Below, piece by piece: positions 22,572-33,992 of a stretch of 64,000 bases of DNA; the stretch's first letter is position 1; every line of letters begins with the position of its first letter. The position numbers were made by a program, and so were the translations under genes. The notes under the pieces are model-generated. The model was not told the DNA's origin. It ran no database searches and saw nothing but the letters and a program-made list of their open reading frames with translations. The DNA is from Leptodontidium sp. MPI-SDFR-AT-0119. Its lineage: Eukaryota; Ascomycota; Leotiomycetes; Helotiales; Leptodontidiaceae. The stretch is from the NCBI GenBank assembly GCA_020726505.1, contig JAHLEZ010000018.1:1116001-1180000 (forward strand). The letters run 5' to 3'.

Positions 22572-22919
22572 GTCAGTCCATCTAAAAATTGTAATTAATG
22601 AAATTAACTCACATTTCTGAGCCGTTTCCCGAGTTGTTCCACATCCTCCTCCTGCAGTATGGCTATCTGCATGAGATTGGCAGAGACTTTCATCTGATGA
22701 GAGAAGCCAAGTGAAAGCACTCCCAATGTCTATTGTCATGTTGATCCTCTGTGGTGGCGTTCCGACGGTTATTTCTGCGATATAGCGATTCGTGTCGCGT
22801 ACAATAGGTAGCTGAATAACGTGCGGTAGTCTCGAGGAAGGCTTAGAAGCTGCAGATGCCAAGGTCGAAGACCCGACGGCAACCAGAGCCACGAGGGGCG
22901 CAGATTTGAGTTCTTTCAT

Positions 22920-23758
22920 GGCTATTGTATTTTAGTAGTTTGAGTTGGAATCTGTTTTTGATGATCAAGAAATTGCGTTACTTTGCAACTGAAAAACTTT
23001 GAGAATCCAGTCTGGAAGCCAAGAGTTCGTTAAGCGACTGTTTTTTTCATGATTTACTGGAAGAACCACCTATCCAATTCCGAATTAGACTTTTCGTGCA
23101 CTTTTTCGGTTGTTTCGATCTGTCATTCAGATATTAGCGGGAAGCCCGACTTGACGCTTGGCCTCGCCTAATAGCTTTTCCGGAGATACAATATTACCGC
23201 CAACACTTGATAGTTTTTTCCGTCGCAAGAACTCTGTTCCTAACTTCAGTCCCTAATTTATCTTGAAAATGGTCGTTTCATTTGCCCTTGGATTATCTGC
23301 AGGCCATGAACCTTGGGAATGTTACAAGGCTGCTGCGCCACTTCCCTCGAGGTACTTAAGACTCTCTAAACCTATGGAAGCTCTTAGCTGCCGAAACTGT
23401 ACATAGCAAAGCTTCTTCGGCTTATCGGGACGACTCAAAAGTGCAGCTTATGTTTGTCACCTGGAGAAACGTGAGGGGTGGGGATTTTGGATGGTCAAAA
23501 GGTCAAGTGAACCGGGCGCCGGAGGTAGCATAGCCTCAAATTTGGGACCGACATCCGCTCCAACGTATTTATCCGCACGTCACAAAAATCCACTTCTATG
23601 AATAAATTATTCCAAACGACTGTTATATCATCATACTCGATAGAAGCCCGGTATCTCACTGGCAGTCGTCCAAGGACCAGTGTCGCTTTCTCCGAGTTTT
23701 ATTTACTTCTACCTCCAGCTCTGAAGTGACCGAACATCTACAAGGCTCCAGTACCAGG
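22920..23758. other. Intergenic, no gene seen
   Basis: Shared upstream region of the minus-strand protease pseudogene and the plus-strand gene at 23759. No repeat, RNA or clear core promoter element was found. Confidence 0.4.
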
Positions 23759-24322
23759 ATGCCTCCTTCGGTCTTCGCAAAAGCCAAGCTGAGGCTCAAC
23801 CGAGCAAAAGGAAATGTCTCATCACCTGATACAGGAGATCTACCTTCACTCTGCGAAAAGTCAGAAGTGACAACTTCTGCCCCTGTCTCAAAACCAACAG
23901 CCGCAAGTCCAGAGGTCCAACGTTCCGACCCTGTCCCAAAATCGGCCATCGCTACTTCTCCCAAGGTCTTAAGATCTCAGCCTAAACCTTTAATTGAAGT
24001 CGCAATTGAACCATGCTACATAGCCGAGCCGGTAGAGTTCGTCAACGAGAAATCCATACCTCAATGGCGCTGGCCAAATAGTCACGTCCAGGCCTGGCTC
24101 ATGGCTGTTTTGATGAGGGACATGAAGATCTCGCCAGACAAAGCCATGGAGATTGTTGATCTTGATGTGGGTATTGGAGCCAATCTATATTGTAGGACTA
24201 AGGTGTACTGGATGAGGGTTCTGGACGTGGACTTGGGTGAGAAAATGTATGTCAAATTACTAGGAATGAGAGGGAAGGAGGGTGCAGTGCCTGATTTCTG
24301 TCATGTAAGGCAACGGAAATGA
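23759..24322 (+). CDS. Unrecognised 187-aa protein
   Basis: Single exon from the first ATG of the frame (23759). The N-terminal ~80 residues are basic and Ser/Pro/Thr-rich (MPPSVFAKAKLRLNRAKG, repeated SEVTTSAPVSKP-like segments). The C-terminal ~90 residues look folded: PQWRWPNSHVQAWLMAVLMRDMKISPDKAMEIV followed by YWMRVLDVDLGEKMYVKLLGM. The WPxxxVxxWL opening and helical spacing recall SAM-like helical domains, but I do not recognise the family. No signal peptide or membrane segment. Confidence 0.55.
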   Translation: MPPSVFAKAKLRLNRAKGNVSSPDTGDLPSLCEKSEVTTSAPVSKPTAASPEVQRSDPVPKSAIATSPKVLRSQPKPLIEVAIEPCYIAEPVEFVNEKSIPQWRWPNSHVQAWLMAVLMRDMKISPDKAMEIVDLDVGIGANLYCRTKVYWMRVLDVDLGEKMYVKLLGMRGKEGAVPDFCHVRQRK

Positions 24323-24700
24323 GCGAAGGTTTTGTAGATTGAAGAAGAAAGGGGACAATTCAACTGTCATAGGTGATGTCTGTAGCAGTATTTGTGGAAT
24401 GGGGGTCAGAGAAATGAGCAATGTCAAGCGAATATGCATTGGGAACTCAATCAGCGGGCTGTGCGCCATGGTCAAATCCCTCCTTTACCTACTGACCCAT
24501 TATTGGGATATTCACTCAACTGTTTAATGCCATTTTCAACTTTCGGCAACAATGCAACGATGCAACTCCCCACAAAGACGACACAGGTAGTGGCTCTGTC
24601 AATCCACATTCTTCCATCTGGCTGCGCCATCTTCTGAACACCTCGCACATATCTCCAACAGTACATAATCACTTCCTAACCCCCCACAGCCAAATACTCC
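24323..24700. other. Short intergenic region between convergent genes
   Basis: 3' flanks of two convergent genes. Open frames here overlap each other on both strands without domain content. Confidence 0.4.
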
Positions 24701-25935
24701 TCATGGGAGGACATACTTTACAAAATCCGCCCATCCTGGATGCTTCGTAACCATCGAATGTACGGTGTTGAATCCCCGCAGAGGGTATTGTTCTCCTGCT
24801 GGGTTAGTAGTGCCATCGAACTGACGGTGTAGTGCTTCGGTGATTGCCACAAAATCTCTTCTCTCCACAGGTCTGTTCAACTGCAGTGTTGCTAGAAGTA
24901 CTAACTCCCAAACATACACTTTGTGGTTGTCTTCCCAAGGCATTCTGCTAGGTCTCGTATAACGGGTGTGGAGTTGCTGTTGGCCTGCTGCGTTCATAAA
25001 ATAGTTATGAGAAAGAGGAGGTTGAAATCTCGTAACTGCTCGTACGGCAGGGGTGAGGTCAAACCCATAGGGGAGGGTCTGCTTGGTTGTAACGGTGGCT
25101 CTAACAGGCATAAATCTCGTTGGAATAGGTGGTGATGTAGCTTGGGCTTGGGCAATTGCGCCTCCATAAGACCTTGTAGAACGGGCAGCCAGCCATCCGG
25201 CGAGGTAACCTGTGTTCATCGAGGTTGTGGTGGCACGAATTGGCTGATGATTCGAGGACGCCAAGACTGGAGCAGTCACAGGGACGAGAGTTGGAGCAAC
25301 GGGAGGAACAGGAGCGAATGAAGAATTGAGGACGCTGCCGAGCGGCTGGAAGAAGTCATGCTCCTGAGTGAGCCGAGCAAGAGATGCAGCGGGAGGATGA
25401 TAAATCGGAGGATTGTGTGGCTGGAGAACCGTACGGATGACCTCGTCTGAAACATAGGCCTAAGAACTATCAGCAAAGGTGTGTATTCCGTTGGATAGCA
25501 TTCAACTGTACATACTGTATCGATGAACGACTTTGAATAAACTGCCCGATTAAAAACCTGCTTGTGGTTAGGAAATAGCGAGGATTATTTCAGAAAGGGA
25601 AAAGAAACTTACCACCAACTGGGGACCAGCACAGGCTACATCTAATGGGCCATCTTCCATATCACACTCATCATTGTACTCAGTAAGAGCAACAACAAGA
25701 GCAAACGAAAATTCTTCCAGATCCTCCTGGAAAACTGTCAGAGGGCTATTTCCATGTCAAAAGAGCCTCTGCACCTACCACTCTCATACCAACCTTTGTG
25801 TAGATATTGCCGTCAAACAACTGGGACTCGTTAGAACAGAATGATATATCCTGGAGATTTCAAACTCACTATCTCATCTGGCTCGCCATAGACAGCAACA
25901 AAGGGGAAACCAGTTGGCGCGGAAAAGTAAGACAT
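24701..25935 (-). CDS. Unrecognised 336-aa protein, five exons
   Basis: ATG at 25935. Exons 25935-25870, 25820-25794, 25726-25613, 25560-25516 and 25459-24701 join without a frame break, although exon 2 is only 27 nt, its donor is GTTGGT, and exon 4 may start one codon later. The N-terminus (MSYFSAPTGFPFVAVYGEPDEI...EDLEEFSFALVVALTEYNDECDMEDGPLDVACAGPQLV) looks like a compact folded domain. A Pro/Ala/Thr-rich linker follows, and then a second ordered region (PWEDNHKVYVWELVLLATLQLNRPVERRDFVAITEALHRQF ... FNTVHSMVTKHPGWADFVKYVLP). No family is recognised. Confidence 0.6.
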
Positions 25936-27459
25936 TGTTGGAAGAGACACAGGGTTTGGCACCGTGTAGTAATTTTGGGGAAGAGAATGCTTTTGGAGTG
26001 TGTACTTGGTGGTTTAAATGGGTGGTAAATCTTCTCCAGATTGCGCGAAGATCGTGGCAGAACCAAAGCGATTGAGGTTGGTGGTCGGAGAAATGTAACG
26101 ACACGTGGGGCTTGTTTTTCGGTATTGACGAGACAAGGAAGCTAGCGAAGTGAAGGCTGATGGCAGTGGTATGTAATTGAAAGCGCGGCAATTAATGACC
26201 TCTGTAGTGAAAGGTTGCTGGAGAAAGGAGAAGGGTTGTATTCGAGGACGCGGTGGTTGGAATTTGTCCTTTCGAAGTACGCTAGCGAGGCGCTATTCCG
26301 CTTTGGGAAGTTTGTTGTTATCGTCGCAGATAAAGACTTTCGGGCACAAACGAGTCACCGTCCTGCACTTTTTGGCCATTTATCATTCTACTCGCGCATT
26401 TATTAGACCAGCTGGGAGATATTGGGCATCCTTGGCCGACTTTCTGACCAAGGATCAGCAAAATGTAGCTGCTAGTACTTGGGTTCGCTTGAGAATTCTA
26501 GATGAATCAATCTTAACGCGAGAACACAAGTCAGCTCGCTTTGAAGAGCAAGAAATCCCGCCCTTGACATGTTCAGATTGTTGACTTAATCTCTTTGAAG
26601 AGGATGCTAGCGAATATGATTAGAATATGTAGTGATTAGGACCAAGGGTTTGTGTGGTGGCGTCCTCCTTGTTCAGGACCCTTCATCGGCGCCCTAGGTA
26701 GACTATGACGAGGATACAGATCTAGCGATTCACAGTACATCTAGATTATATTCCTTTTCCTTTAGCTTTGTCTGCGAAAGTACTAAGCCGAGTCCCAGTA
26801 ATCCGGCACTACTACAAACAAACCCCTCGGAGTCGTGCTTTGGGTAAGGCAAGGGTATGACCTTGATCTCGCTCCTTTATGGTTGCGAAAGGCATTCCGG
26901 ACCGTCGGAATACTAAACAGGTAAGTAGGCGGAGGAGATGGCTTTGATGATAAATGTATGAGAAATAAACCCAATATGCACTCTAAGGTGTCTTTCGCAG
27001 TGCCCTTCGTAGAGGGGTTTCATTTTCGCCGGACGAGAAAGCAAGCCAACACAGAAATGCATATTTTGAAGTGAAGCAGCATGCGAAGATTTATGTTCCT
27101 GAATTCAAGTAGACCTGCAACATTGTAGTTTTTGAGATGACGATCGGACGATGCTATCTGGAGCAGTCGGCAGGCTTCGCCCGTTTGCGGTTGGTGACGT
27201 TATGAGAAGCAATGGAACGACGTCGATTCTGAACAAAGACAGCGAGGTCAAGCCGTGGCCTTATTTTAAATTGGACGAGATAATATGATACTCTTCCCTA
27301 CTTTGATTACTACCAGTGGATGGAAAGATATATCTTAAAATATCTGGTGAAAGAAGTGCTGTCAATTTTCCATCCTCGTTCACCCAACGCCCCCTAACGC
27401 CATCTACCGCTTCAGAGCAAGCCCAACATTGCAGGCTGCTTGGTAGAGAATTGTGATGC
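25936..27459. other. Intergenic, about 1.5 kb, no supported gene
   Basis: Promoter side of the five-exon gene and 3' side of the nuclease gene. A plus-strand frame at 26177-26584 has no domain or splice support. No repeats were seen. Confidence 0.45.
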
Positions 27460-29490
27460 CTATGATTTGAAGTGAGCCAGTCGTTTCTCACGAAGTAAAT
27501 CACTTGCAGAGACGGAGGCTAGCGGAAGAGAGTCTTCATTTCCATCGCTGTCCAATGTCAAGTCAATTACCATCGAATCGTTCTTCATCTCGGCAGCTGG
27601 ATGCGTTGCGAACATTGGGGCAGGTTCTGAACCTTCTCTCGGAGACGACTGACTCGAATCCGGGGACAAAGATGAGGGCAAGACGAAGCCCCTGTCCCTG
27701 CTCATAGCAGTGGGTGTGGCCGTTCCAGCTTCTTTTTCTAGTCCAGAAGAAACGACCGATGTTCTTGCTTTCTTAGCCAATTTCGTCGTGGGCGTATCAC
27801 TGGTTGAGGTTGGTGGCCTTCCTCGCTTTTTAGTTGAAGATTCTCCAGCGGAATTCTGTGCTTTGGCGGCTGCGGTTGCAAGCGTAAGATCTTTTCGTAG
27901 CCTGCCGCGTGGTTTCGGAGTGCCGTTTGGAGTAGATTTGGATGATTTCTTCAACACTTGAGACACATCGGCATTTTGCATGATACTTGGCGTTGGGTGA
28001 CATAGAATAGCGTCGGGTATCGCGTCGGCTTGAACAAAAGCAGATGGCTCCCAAGGTTTTGCTGGTTTTGTTCGTGTAAGTCTCTCGCGTTGTAGTTCCT
28101 GCTTGATGTCCACGGAGGTCACCGACGACAGGAGGAAAGACACCGCAGATACCGGTTCGTCTTTCTTTGCTTTGATGCGTTTTAGCTGGTGATGTTCATT
28201 TTTTGCTTCTTGGCCGGGGACAGTTTGGGCGAGAGACCGAATCAGTGGGACGAATTTCTCCGCATATTCCTTCAGCCAGAAATTGTACGCTAGAGCACTG
28301 CAGCGTGAGCGTAGCGTTTCAACATAGGGATGAACAAGTCAAAGCGACAGCCTGCTGACTTTTCCAGGGTATTGTATGATAGACATGAAGACTTACTGGT
28401 AAGGAATGGCAATAATGTGCTTTCATCAAATGCCTTGTTCATACAAAACCAATCCTCTTGCAGCGCCATTAGTGTTGATCGGGCAGAGACAATGGGCTTG
28501 ATAAATTGCTTGACGATATTGGCATTTGGAAAGTCCTCGGGCACTGGGGTTGTTCTACCTAGGGCTTTTCGAAACCTCAAGAGTCACTCACGCCACTGTT
28601 TCAGGGTTCCCTCATGGAAGCTTTTGCAGAGCAATCGCCCAAACCCAATTTTCACTGCGAGAAGGACTTGGCTCATGGGGATTCCAAGTAGTTTTCTATC
28701 CCCTGGCGCCCCACAATCAGCTCCTATGAGTGTCGCAAACAGAATAGCTCCCTCGTGGTCCAGCCCCGGTACTGCCTTGATGTTATCTTCCTCTCGATAG
28801 ACTCGGAACATAACATTGTCTTTTTTCTTCTTTGTCGGTTCGACTTTCTTGTCCAGAGGGAAGCCCGCTGCATTGGCCTTTGTAGGGTGTTGGCCTGCGT
28901 TAGCCTTTCCTGGCTTTCTCGTGGAAGTCTAAGGGACGTCGACGTAGTGACCCGAAGTACCGTATGCGCCCCAAACACGAATGCGTCAGCGTCCTCTGTC
29001 CAAACACAGTCCACGATCCCAAGCTTTTGTAGTGTTGCGCACTCTGCCTCCGCTTCAGCAGGAGCCTTGTGCCAGGCCACATTGTGATGGTCCATTGTTT
29101 TCCGAAGCAATCCTGTGTATTTGTCGCTGTCTGCATGGGCTGCCTTGCCACAGTTCTTATTCAGGGGTCGAAGAGGTCCGTCAGCAACGAAGACGAGTTG
29201 AATATTTAGCCTCAAAAGCCTCAAGACTTGGTACAGGATATTCTTCTCGTTTGGCTGTGAGTCTCGTTAGCTGTCTGGAATATTATTTAAGGAATGCCAG
29301 TAGCTACCCGATGCAGGACGTCTCACCACGCCGAATTTGTTCGACTTCTTCTTTATCATGTATAGAGTACTTGAATCGCCATATGGCCTCATCAATGGCA
29401 ATGCGCAAGGGACGCTTGTGCTTCTCGAAATGCTCCGCAGCATACGCAGCGATCTTGACCGCGTTGCCTTTTCCAAGTTGGTCCCAGGGC
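27460..29490 (-). CDS. XPG/GEN1(Yen1)-like structure-specific nuclease with AT-hooks; 5' end unresolved
   Basis: Exons read as 29490-29327, 29262-28961, 28928-28592, 28558-28397 and 28289-27460. The start codon lies upstream and no ATG joins in phase. Domain order: XPG N region (WDQLGKGNAVKIAAYAAEHFEKHKRPLRIAIDEAIWRF, catalytic Asp in AIDEA), XPG I region (APAEAEAECATLQKLGIVDCVWTEDADAFVFGA), a helix-hairpin-helix-like part (ATLIGADCGAPGDRKLLGIP), a second domain (WFCMNKAFDESTLLPFL..., FWLKEYAEKFVPLIRSLAQ), then a long basic tail with AT-hook-like KPRGRLRK and KKRGRPPT and an acidic SUMO-interaction-like VIDLTLDSDGNE. The family cuts branched DNA (flaps, Holliday junctions) in the nucleus. Two introns would be only 32 and 33 nt (28960-28929, 28591-28559). 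Without the second, TGA interrupts the frame at about 28582. The usual GGDYD metal site reads GADCG. Confidence 0.7.
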
Positions 29491-29816
29491 CTAACTGCAT
29501 CGTTAGATTCGTTTGATAAAACAGCAGGAGGATACTTGCAGAGGGGCCCCCATGGTAGGTCACATAGAGGCTGGTGCGCGGTGGAGTCTGCTGTTAGAAA
29601 TGCTGTGGGATTGGAGGAATGGAGGGGTTGGACATTGCTCTGACACGACGCGCTGGCGATCGCGCTGGCCACGTGATAGACAGCCCTGGTATCCCTGGGG
29701 GAACCCTTGAGTCTTGTCCATGGCAATAAGCCTATTGCTTGAAAGTATTACATGCATATACATATACCTAAAGTGTACGCAAACTCCCTCGATTTCCAAA
29801 ATGAAACTTAGCAGTT

Positions 29817-30425
29817 CTACTCATCTTGTACCAACTTCTTCCACTCGCTCTCCAACATCGAAAACGACAACAGATCATGCCAGCCCCCGTTATGCCACAA
29901 AGCCTCCCTCTTTCTGCCCTCGAACACAAACCCCAACCTCTCCTCATACAATCCCCTCGCACCTATATTGTAGGAGAAGCACTCAATCCCAATACGATGC
30001 AGGCCCGCGATCCTAAACCCCCAGTCAAGTACCCATTTGATCGCTTCACTCCCATACCCCTTCCGCTGATAAGGCGCCGTGATATCAACACTAATATAAC
30101 TATTCCGATGCTGAAAATACCCAGGCTTCAATCCTGTGAGCGCAATGCAGCCGATGGGTGTTGGTGGCGAGGATTTTGTATCCGGAGGCAGTGCGGGGTT
30201 GGAAGGTGGAAGTGCGAGACAAATGATCACGCCGATGAGCTTGTTGGTCTGCACGGATTTCTTCCACGAACCACTCTCTTTCCTCGTCATCGGTGCGAGG
30301 ATTCCATTATCTGAATTGGCGAACGCGACGGGATCGGACTGGATTAAATGCATGAAATCCTCGTCTTCGGGCGTATCCTCGATGGCCCGGTAGATGAGGC
30401 GATCGGATCGGAAGACATTCTCCAT
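29817..30425 (-). CDS. GNAT-family N-acetyltransferase (RimJ/RimL-like)
   Basis: The single exon from ATG 30425 gives 202 residues. MENVFRSDRLIYRAIEDTPEDEDFMHLI is the usual opening of the Acetyltransf_3 group. The acetyl-CoA binding motif A is VDITAPYQRKGYGSEAIKWVLDWGF (Q/R-x-x-G-x-G/A), followed by LHRIGIECFSYNIGARGLYEERLGFVFEGRKREALWHNGGWHDLLSFSML, the typical motif B and C-terminal strand. It transfers an acetyl group from acetyl-CoA to an amine. The substrate is unknown; peptide N-termini or small amines are the common choices. It converges on the nuclease gene. Confidence 0.85.
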   Translation of the reverse strand: MENVFRSDRLIYRAIEDTPEDEDFMHLIQSDPVAFANSDNGILAPMTRKESGSWKKSVQTNKLIGVIICLALPPSNPALPPDTKSSPPTPIGCIALTGLKPGYFQHRNSYISVDITAPYQRKGYGSEAIKWVLDWGFRIAGLHRIGIECFSYNIGARGLYEERLGFVFEGRKREALWHNGGWHDLLSFSMLESEWKKLVQDE

Positions 30426-31944
30426 GTTTGAGATAAGCGAGGGAATAGGGGGTAGCGAGAAGTTTTGCTTGGACACAAACACTCAATGTGTGAATTGTTC
30501 CCGAATTCGAGAACTTAGAGAATTCTTATGCTTTCGGCTTGACAAAAATTAGCGGGCAAACTGTCGTTGCACCTTCCTCTTTGGGAAGTGGGACTGCGCC
30601 GTCTTATGGCAGTCTGCCAGACCGTGAGAGTCACTCGGCAAAAATCGGATTTTTCTCCTCAAAAGGCTAGGGGTCTGGTAAGAAAAGAGAGGCGGTGGGC
30701 TTGATGTCAAAAGTGGATGCCGATGTGCTAGGTTTATGCTAGCAGAATTAGCATTTAGCAGAATACGTTGGCGAGGCTTGATTCCCCCCACCCCAACCCC
30801 CTAGAAGCTCATCGGATTACAATAATATTTCTTGGGGCTAGTTGAAATATCGACGATATTCCTTCCACAACTTTGGCTTGTTTTAGAAATTCAAAAAGAA
30901 CTGTGTGTTTGATTTTGGAATCTATGCTTTTCAAACACTTCAAACAGAAGTCGTTGTTAATTCGCTAACATTAGCTTCTTTTTGATCCACTTCTACCTTG
31001 AACCACCCCACCACCTGACTCAGTTAAACCTTTAACCCCTTCTAAGTGTACACATCTGGCTCATGTAGTGTACAACGTATGTTCCCTCACCAGCAAGGCT
31101 GACACAAAAGCGAGACCCAAAAACGCGAGATTCCTAACTGTTCAGAGTTTCATCAGAAAGGCCAAAAGCGGGGAATCAGACACTCACGATGCGCATATTT
31201 GAAGGATTGATTGTATGAACCCAGTACAACATAACTAGTTACTAGCCAGCTAGCATTCTTGAAGTCGTTGAAATCTGACGAAATGCGTCCGTAAGTGGCA
31301 AGGCCGCAAGGACGAGAGATTCTTCTGCATTGGCTATCAATACACCTGTTGCGGTTGTTTAGTTGGTACCTTGTAGCTAACCTTCCATTTGGACTTGTAC
31401 GTGTGGAACTTGGGGGTTGGGATTTAAAGGTGTACCGATCAAAAAACTACCATGATAGCAGCAGTGGACTTCTGAGTGTTTTTTTTTTAACTTCGGAAGA
31501 TGGCATTCCCCCGAGACACTTCATGCCAGGTCACCACTCGACTTGGAGGTTGGCTATTGGGGACTTTGTTTCCCTATGCTTGTAGAGAGTTGGAGGGCAT
31601 ATCTAGCTTAGATTCTCGCCGGCGGTGTAGAAAGACTTCGCCATCAGTGGAACGGTTGAAGTCTCGTCCCGTGGTATTCCGTGCTGAGATAATATTCGGG
31701 GCAATTACTGTAGATCATTCAACTTTTGAAGGATAAGCTTGGCCTGAAGATGCTCGAATGAGGAGAGACACAAGGAGGATTTCTTAGATGTAATATGAGC
31801 AAGGTCAATGAACACAGGTAGGATTGAACCAGCCGATAGAGTCAGTGTTCCTGTGCCGTCTTGCAATGCGTTTTCATATCGTGAAGGATTATTCTCCTCA
31901 AAGCTAAATCTCAATCAATAGCACAATCTATTTGGCCCTGCTCT
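30426..31944. other. Intergenic, about 1.5 kb, no supported gene
   Basis: Upstream region of the acetyltransferase and downstream region of the sulfatase. Frames at 31295-31736 lack domain content. No repeat beyond short A/T runs. Confidence 0.45.
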
Positions 31945-33992
31945 CTACACCCAATCATACCACATCAATCCATCCCTAAACACCGATCCATGATCCTCCC
32001 ACATCGGCCCCTCAGCATCAACCAAATACCCATTCGAGCAAAAGTTATACTCGACTCTCTGCTGCTCCACCTCATAAAAGTGGTCAAATCGAGCAGAAAA
32101 TGCATCTTCAAGCGTCAACACATCCCCCTTTGGATGCAGACTCTTCCATGGCTGTTGACACGTGATTCCTTTGCAGGACTTCAACACGAAGAGGAGGGAG
32201 TCTAGACGAGCAACGACTTTGTGGATTGGGAGATTGGCGATGGTGGAGCTGATAGTGTGGTCTTTGGAAAGGAGATTGTGCATTTGTGAGGGATCGACCT
32301 GGTGGGTGTTGGTCAGTCTCCAGCTTCACTGGGAAGATGAGATCAGGCACTCACATCCATATCGTAAAGTTCATGCTCGTTGTTGCACCAAATTGAGTAG
32401 TATAGATTATAACCAGGCCCCAAAATTCGGATCGCCTTGTAGGTATTATTCTCATGGAGAATATCATCTATTTCCAAGTTGATCCTTCAGTTGTGCCTCA
32501 GAAAGCGGGAATCGGATTGGGGCTTACGATCATATTTGCCTTCTCCACCAGCAAACCCCCAGTACTCAACATTCACATGTTCTCTGCGACGTTCCTGAGC
32601 GAGTTCAATTCCGGCTTTGGTGACTGGGATCGCAGTCCCATCAAAATCATCTCGTTGTGGAATCCCTAAGAGATCAAAAAACGTGGGAGACAGATCCGTG
32701 TGGGTGGTGACGATGTGAGTGGTATGGTTCGCTGCCACACCCGGTCCACGTATAATCAGAGGGATATTGATATCTTCCTCATATCCACAAGACTTCCCAG
32801 GCTGGAGACGGTGCTGACCAATGTGGAAACCATTGTCACTGCTGTAGATTATGTATGTGTTGTCCAAGATTCCGTGGGCTTCGAGGCAGTCAAAGAGTCC
32901 GTCGACCATTTCATCAACGGCTTGGAGTGCGCGTAATCGTTGTCGGTAGAAGTGGTCGTTGTAATCTACATTCGTCTGATTCTGTTGCTTCAGCTCCAGG
33001 ACCCAGTTGGCGCCTGATGGCTAGGTCTCTGTGTCAGCATCCGCTAGACATCTTGTACGAAGCGGGGACGATACCTTGTCGGGATTGAAGCTTGTTGTTC
33101 GCGGCACTTTCTCATCCTTGAAGAGATGCTCGTGTCTTTTAGCTGATACTGGTGATCCAAACTCGAATGTGTGGTTGTCGTCTAGGACGCTTCCATTCAT
33201 TTGGATGTTTGCGTGTGGGGCAATGGGAGCGATCGTGAGGAAGAAGGGATTATCCGCCGCAACAGCTTCGTCCAACAAGCTGTATGCTTTTTGAGCAAGG
33301 ACATCTGTTACATATTCGCCTTCATAGCTCTTAGGGGTTTCCCCTGTATGTTGGAAAGTGCTGTTTAGGTAGTTGTATGTATACGGGTCAAGCAGAAAAT
33401 CCTGTCATAGGTCAGATCATGAAACCTTGCCCGTCGAGCAAGAAAATTGCGATACCGATCCTGTAAATCCAGCGGCGTAGGGTTTGTCGTAATTATCAAC
33501 AGTATGAACATTGAATAATTTCCCCGTGTAGTAAGTGTTGTACCCCGCTTGCTGTAGCCAAACGGGCAAATATGCTTCATTGAATCCCTGGGTGACGAAT
33601 TTTGGATAGCCGCCTCAAATAGGTATCAGTATTTGTGGTCAAATAGAATTCGGGATACTACCATAAGGTGGGTTCACATCTGTAATATTTGTGTTGTGGG
33701 CAGCCTTTCCCGTCCATAGAGTGACCCTTGAAGGGCAGCATACCGCAGTGGTGCAGTAATGCTTATTGAAATAAGTTCCTTTGTTGAGGAAGTGCTTCTT
33801 GACAAATGGCATATAATCTAGCGATGCGAGGTGAACATCTTGATCATCAGTCAAGACGAATACAATGTTTGGCCTTGGCTTGGTGTCAGATCTGAAGTCT
33901 TCATCGTGGCCGAGAAGTTGTTGGTCAGGGGCAAATGTTGAGTGTGCAACCGCAATCGTGGTTGCCAACAAGGCGACGCGTAAGACACGCAT
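31945..33992 (-). CDS. Secreted arylsulfatase (formylglycine-dependent)
   Basis: Six exons (33992-33662, 33613-33456, 33401-33075, 33020-32528, 32467-32355, 32298-31945), all phases matching, 591 residues. A signal peptide (MRVLRVALLATTIAVAHS) is followed by PNIVFVLTDDQDVH with the metal-binding Asp pair. Cys85 in CTTAVCCPSR is the C-X-P-S-R site that is oxidised to formylglycine. Later motifs include APIAPH, YIIYSSDNGFHIGQHRL (metal DN plus conserved H) and GKSCGYEEDINIPLIIRGPGV, all diagnostic of fungal arylsulfatase/phenol sulfatase, which hydrolyses aryl sulfate esters to phenol and sulfate outside the cell. Several N-glycosylation sequons (NTNIT, NHT, NQT) fit secretion. Such genes are often induced by sulfur limitation; no element was identified here. 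Confidence 0.93.

Larger units (their letters stand above)
17359..22919 (-). pseudogene. Secreted pepsin-like (A1) aspartic protease pseudogene, split by a hAT transposon
   Basis: The N-terminal half is at 22919-22165 and the C-terminal half at 18135-17359. Exon 1 (22919-22613) has a signal peptide (MKELKSAPLVALVAVGSSTLASA) and YIAEITVGTPPQRINMTIDIGSAFTWLL, the first active-site strand. Intron 22612-22547 (GTGAGT..CAG) contains a 21-nt T run on the coding strand. Exon 2 continues FNSSASSTYKPH and SGILGLGNPN, meets TAG (22346-22344), then reads on in frame to SGSILLGGMDVDKFHGPMKELE at the insertion. The C-half has AAILDPASKISHLP and VLGDAFLRHAYVVYDLENNIIGMAP. The catalytic DTG and DSG/DTG triads read DIG and DPA. 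The two halves differ by one base of frame across the insertion. The protein therefore cannot be made as a normal protease: nonsense codon, frame offset, altered triads and a 4-kb insertion. Confidence 0.85.

Noticed and set aside
26177..26584. 135-codon plus-strand frame
   Set aside because: No domain, starts within the promoter region of the five-exon gene, composition not convincing.
28981..29643. 220-codon plus-strand frame
   Set aside because: Antisense shadow of the XPG-like nuclease exons.
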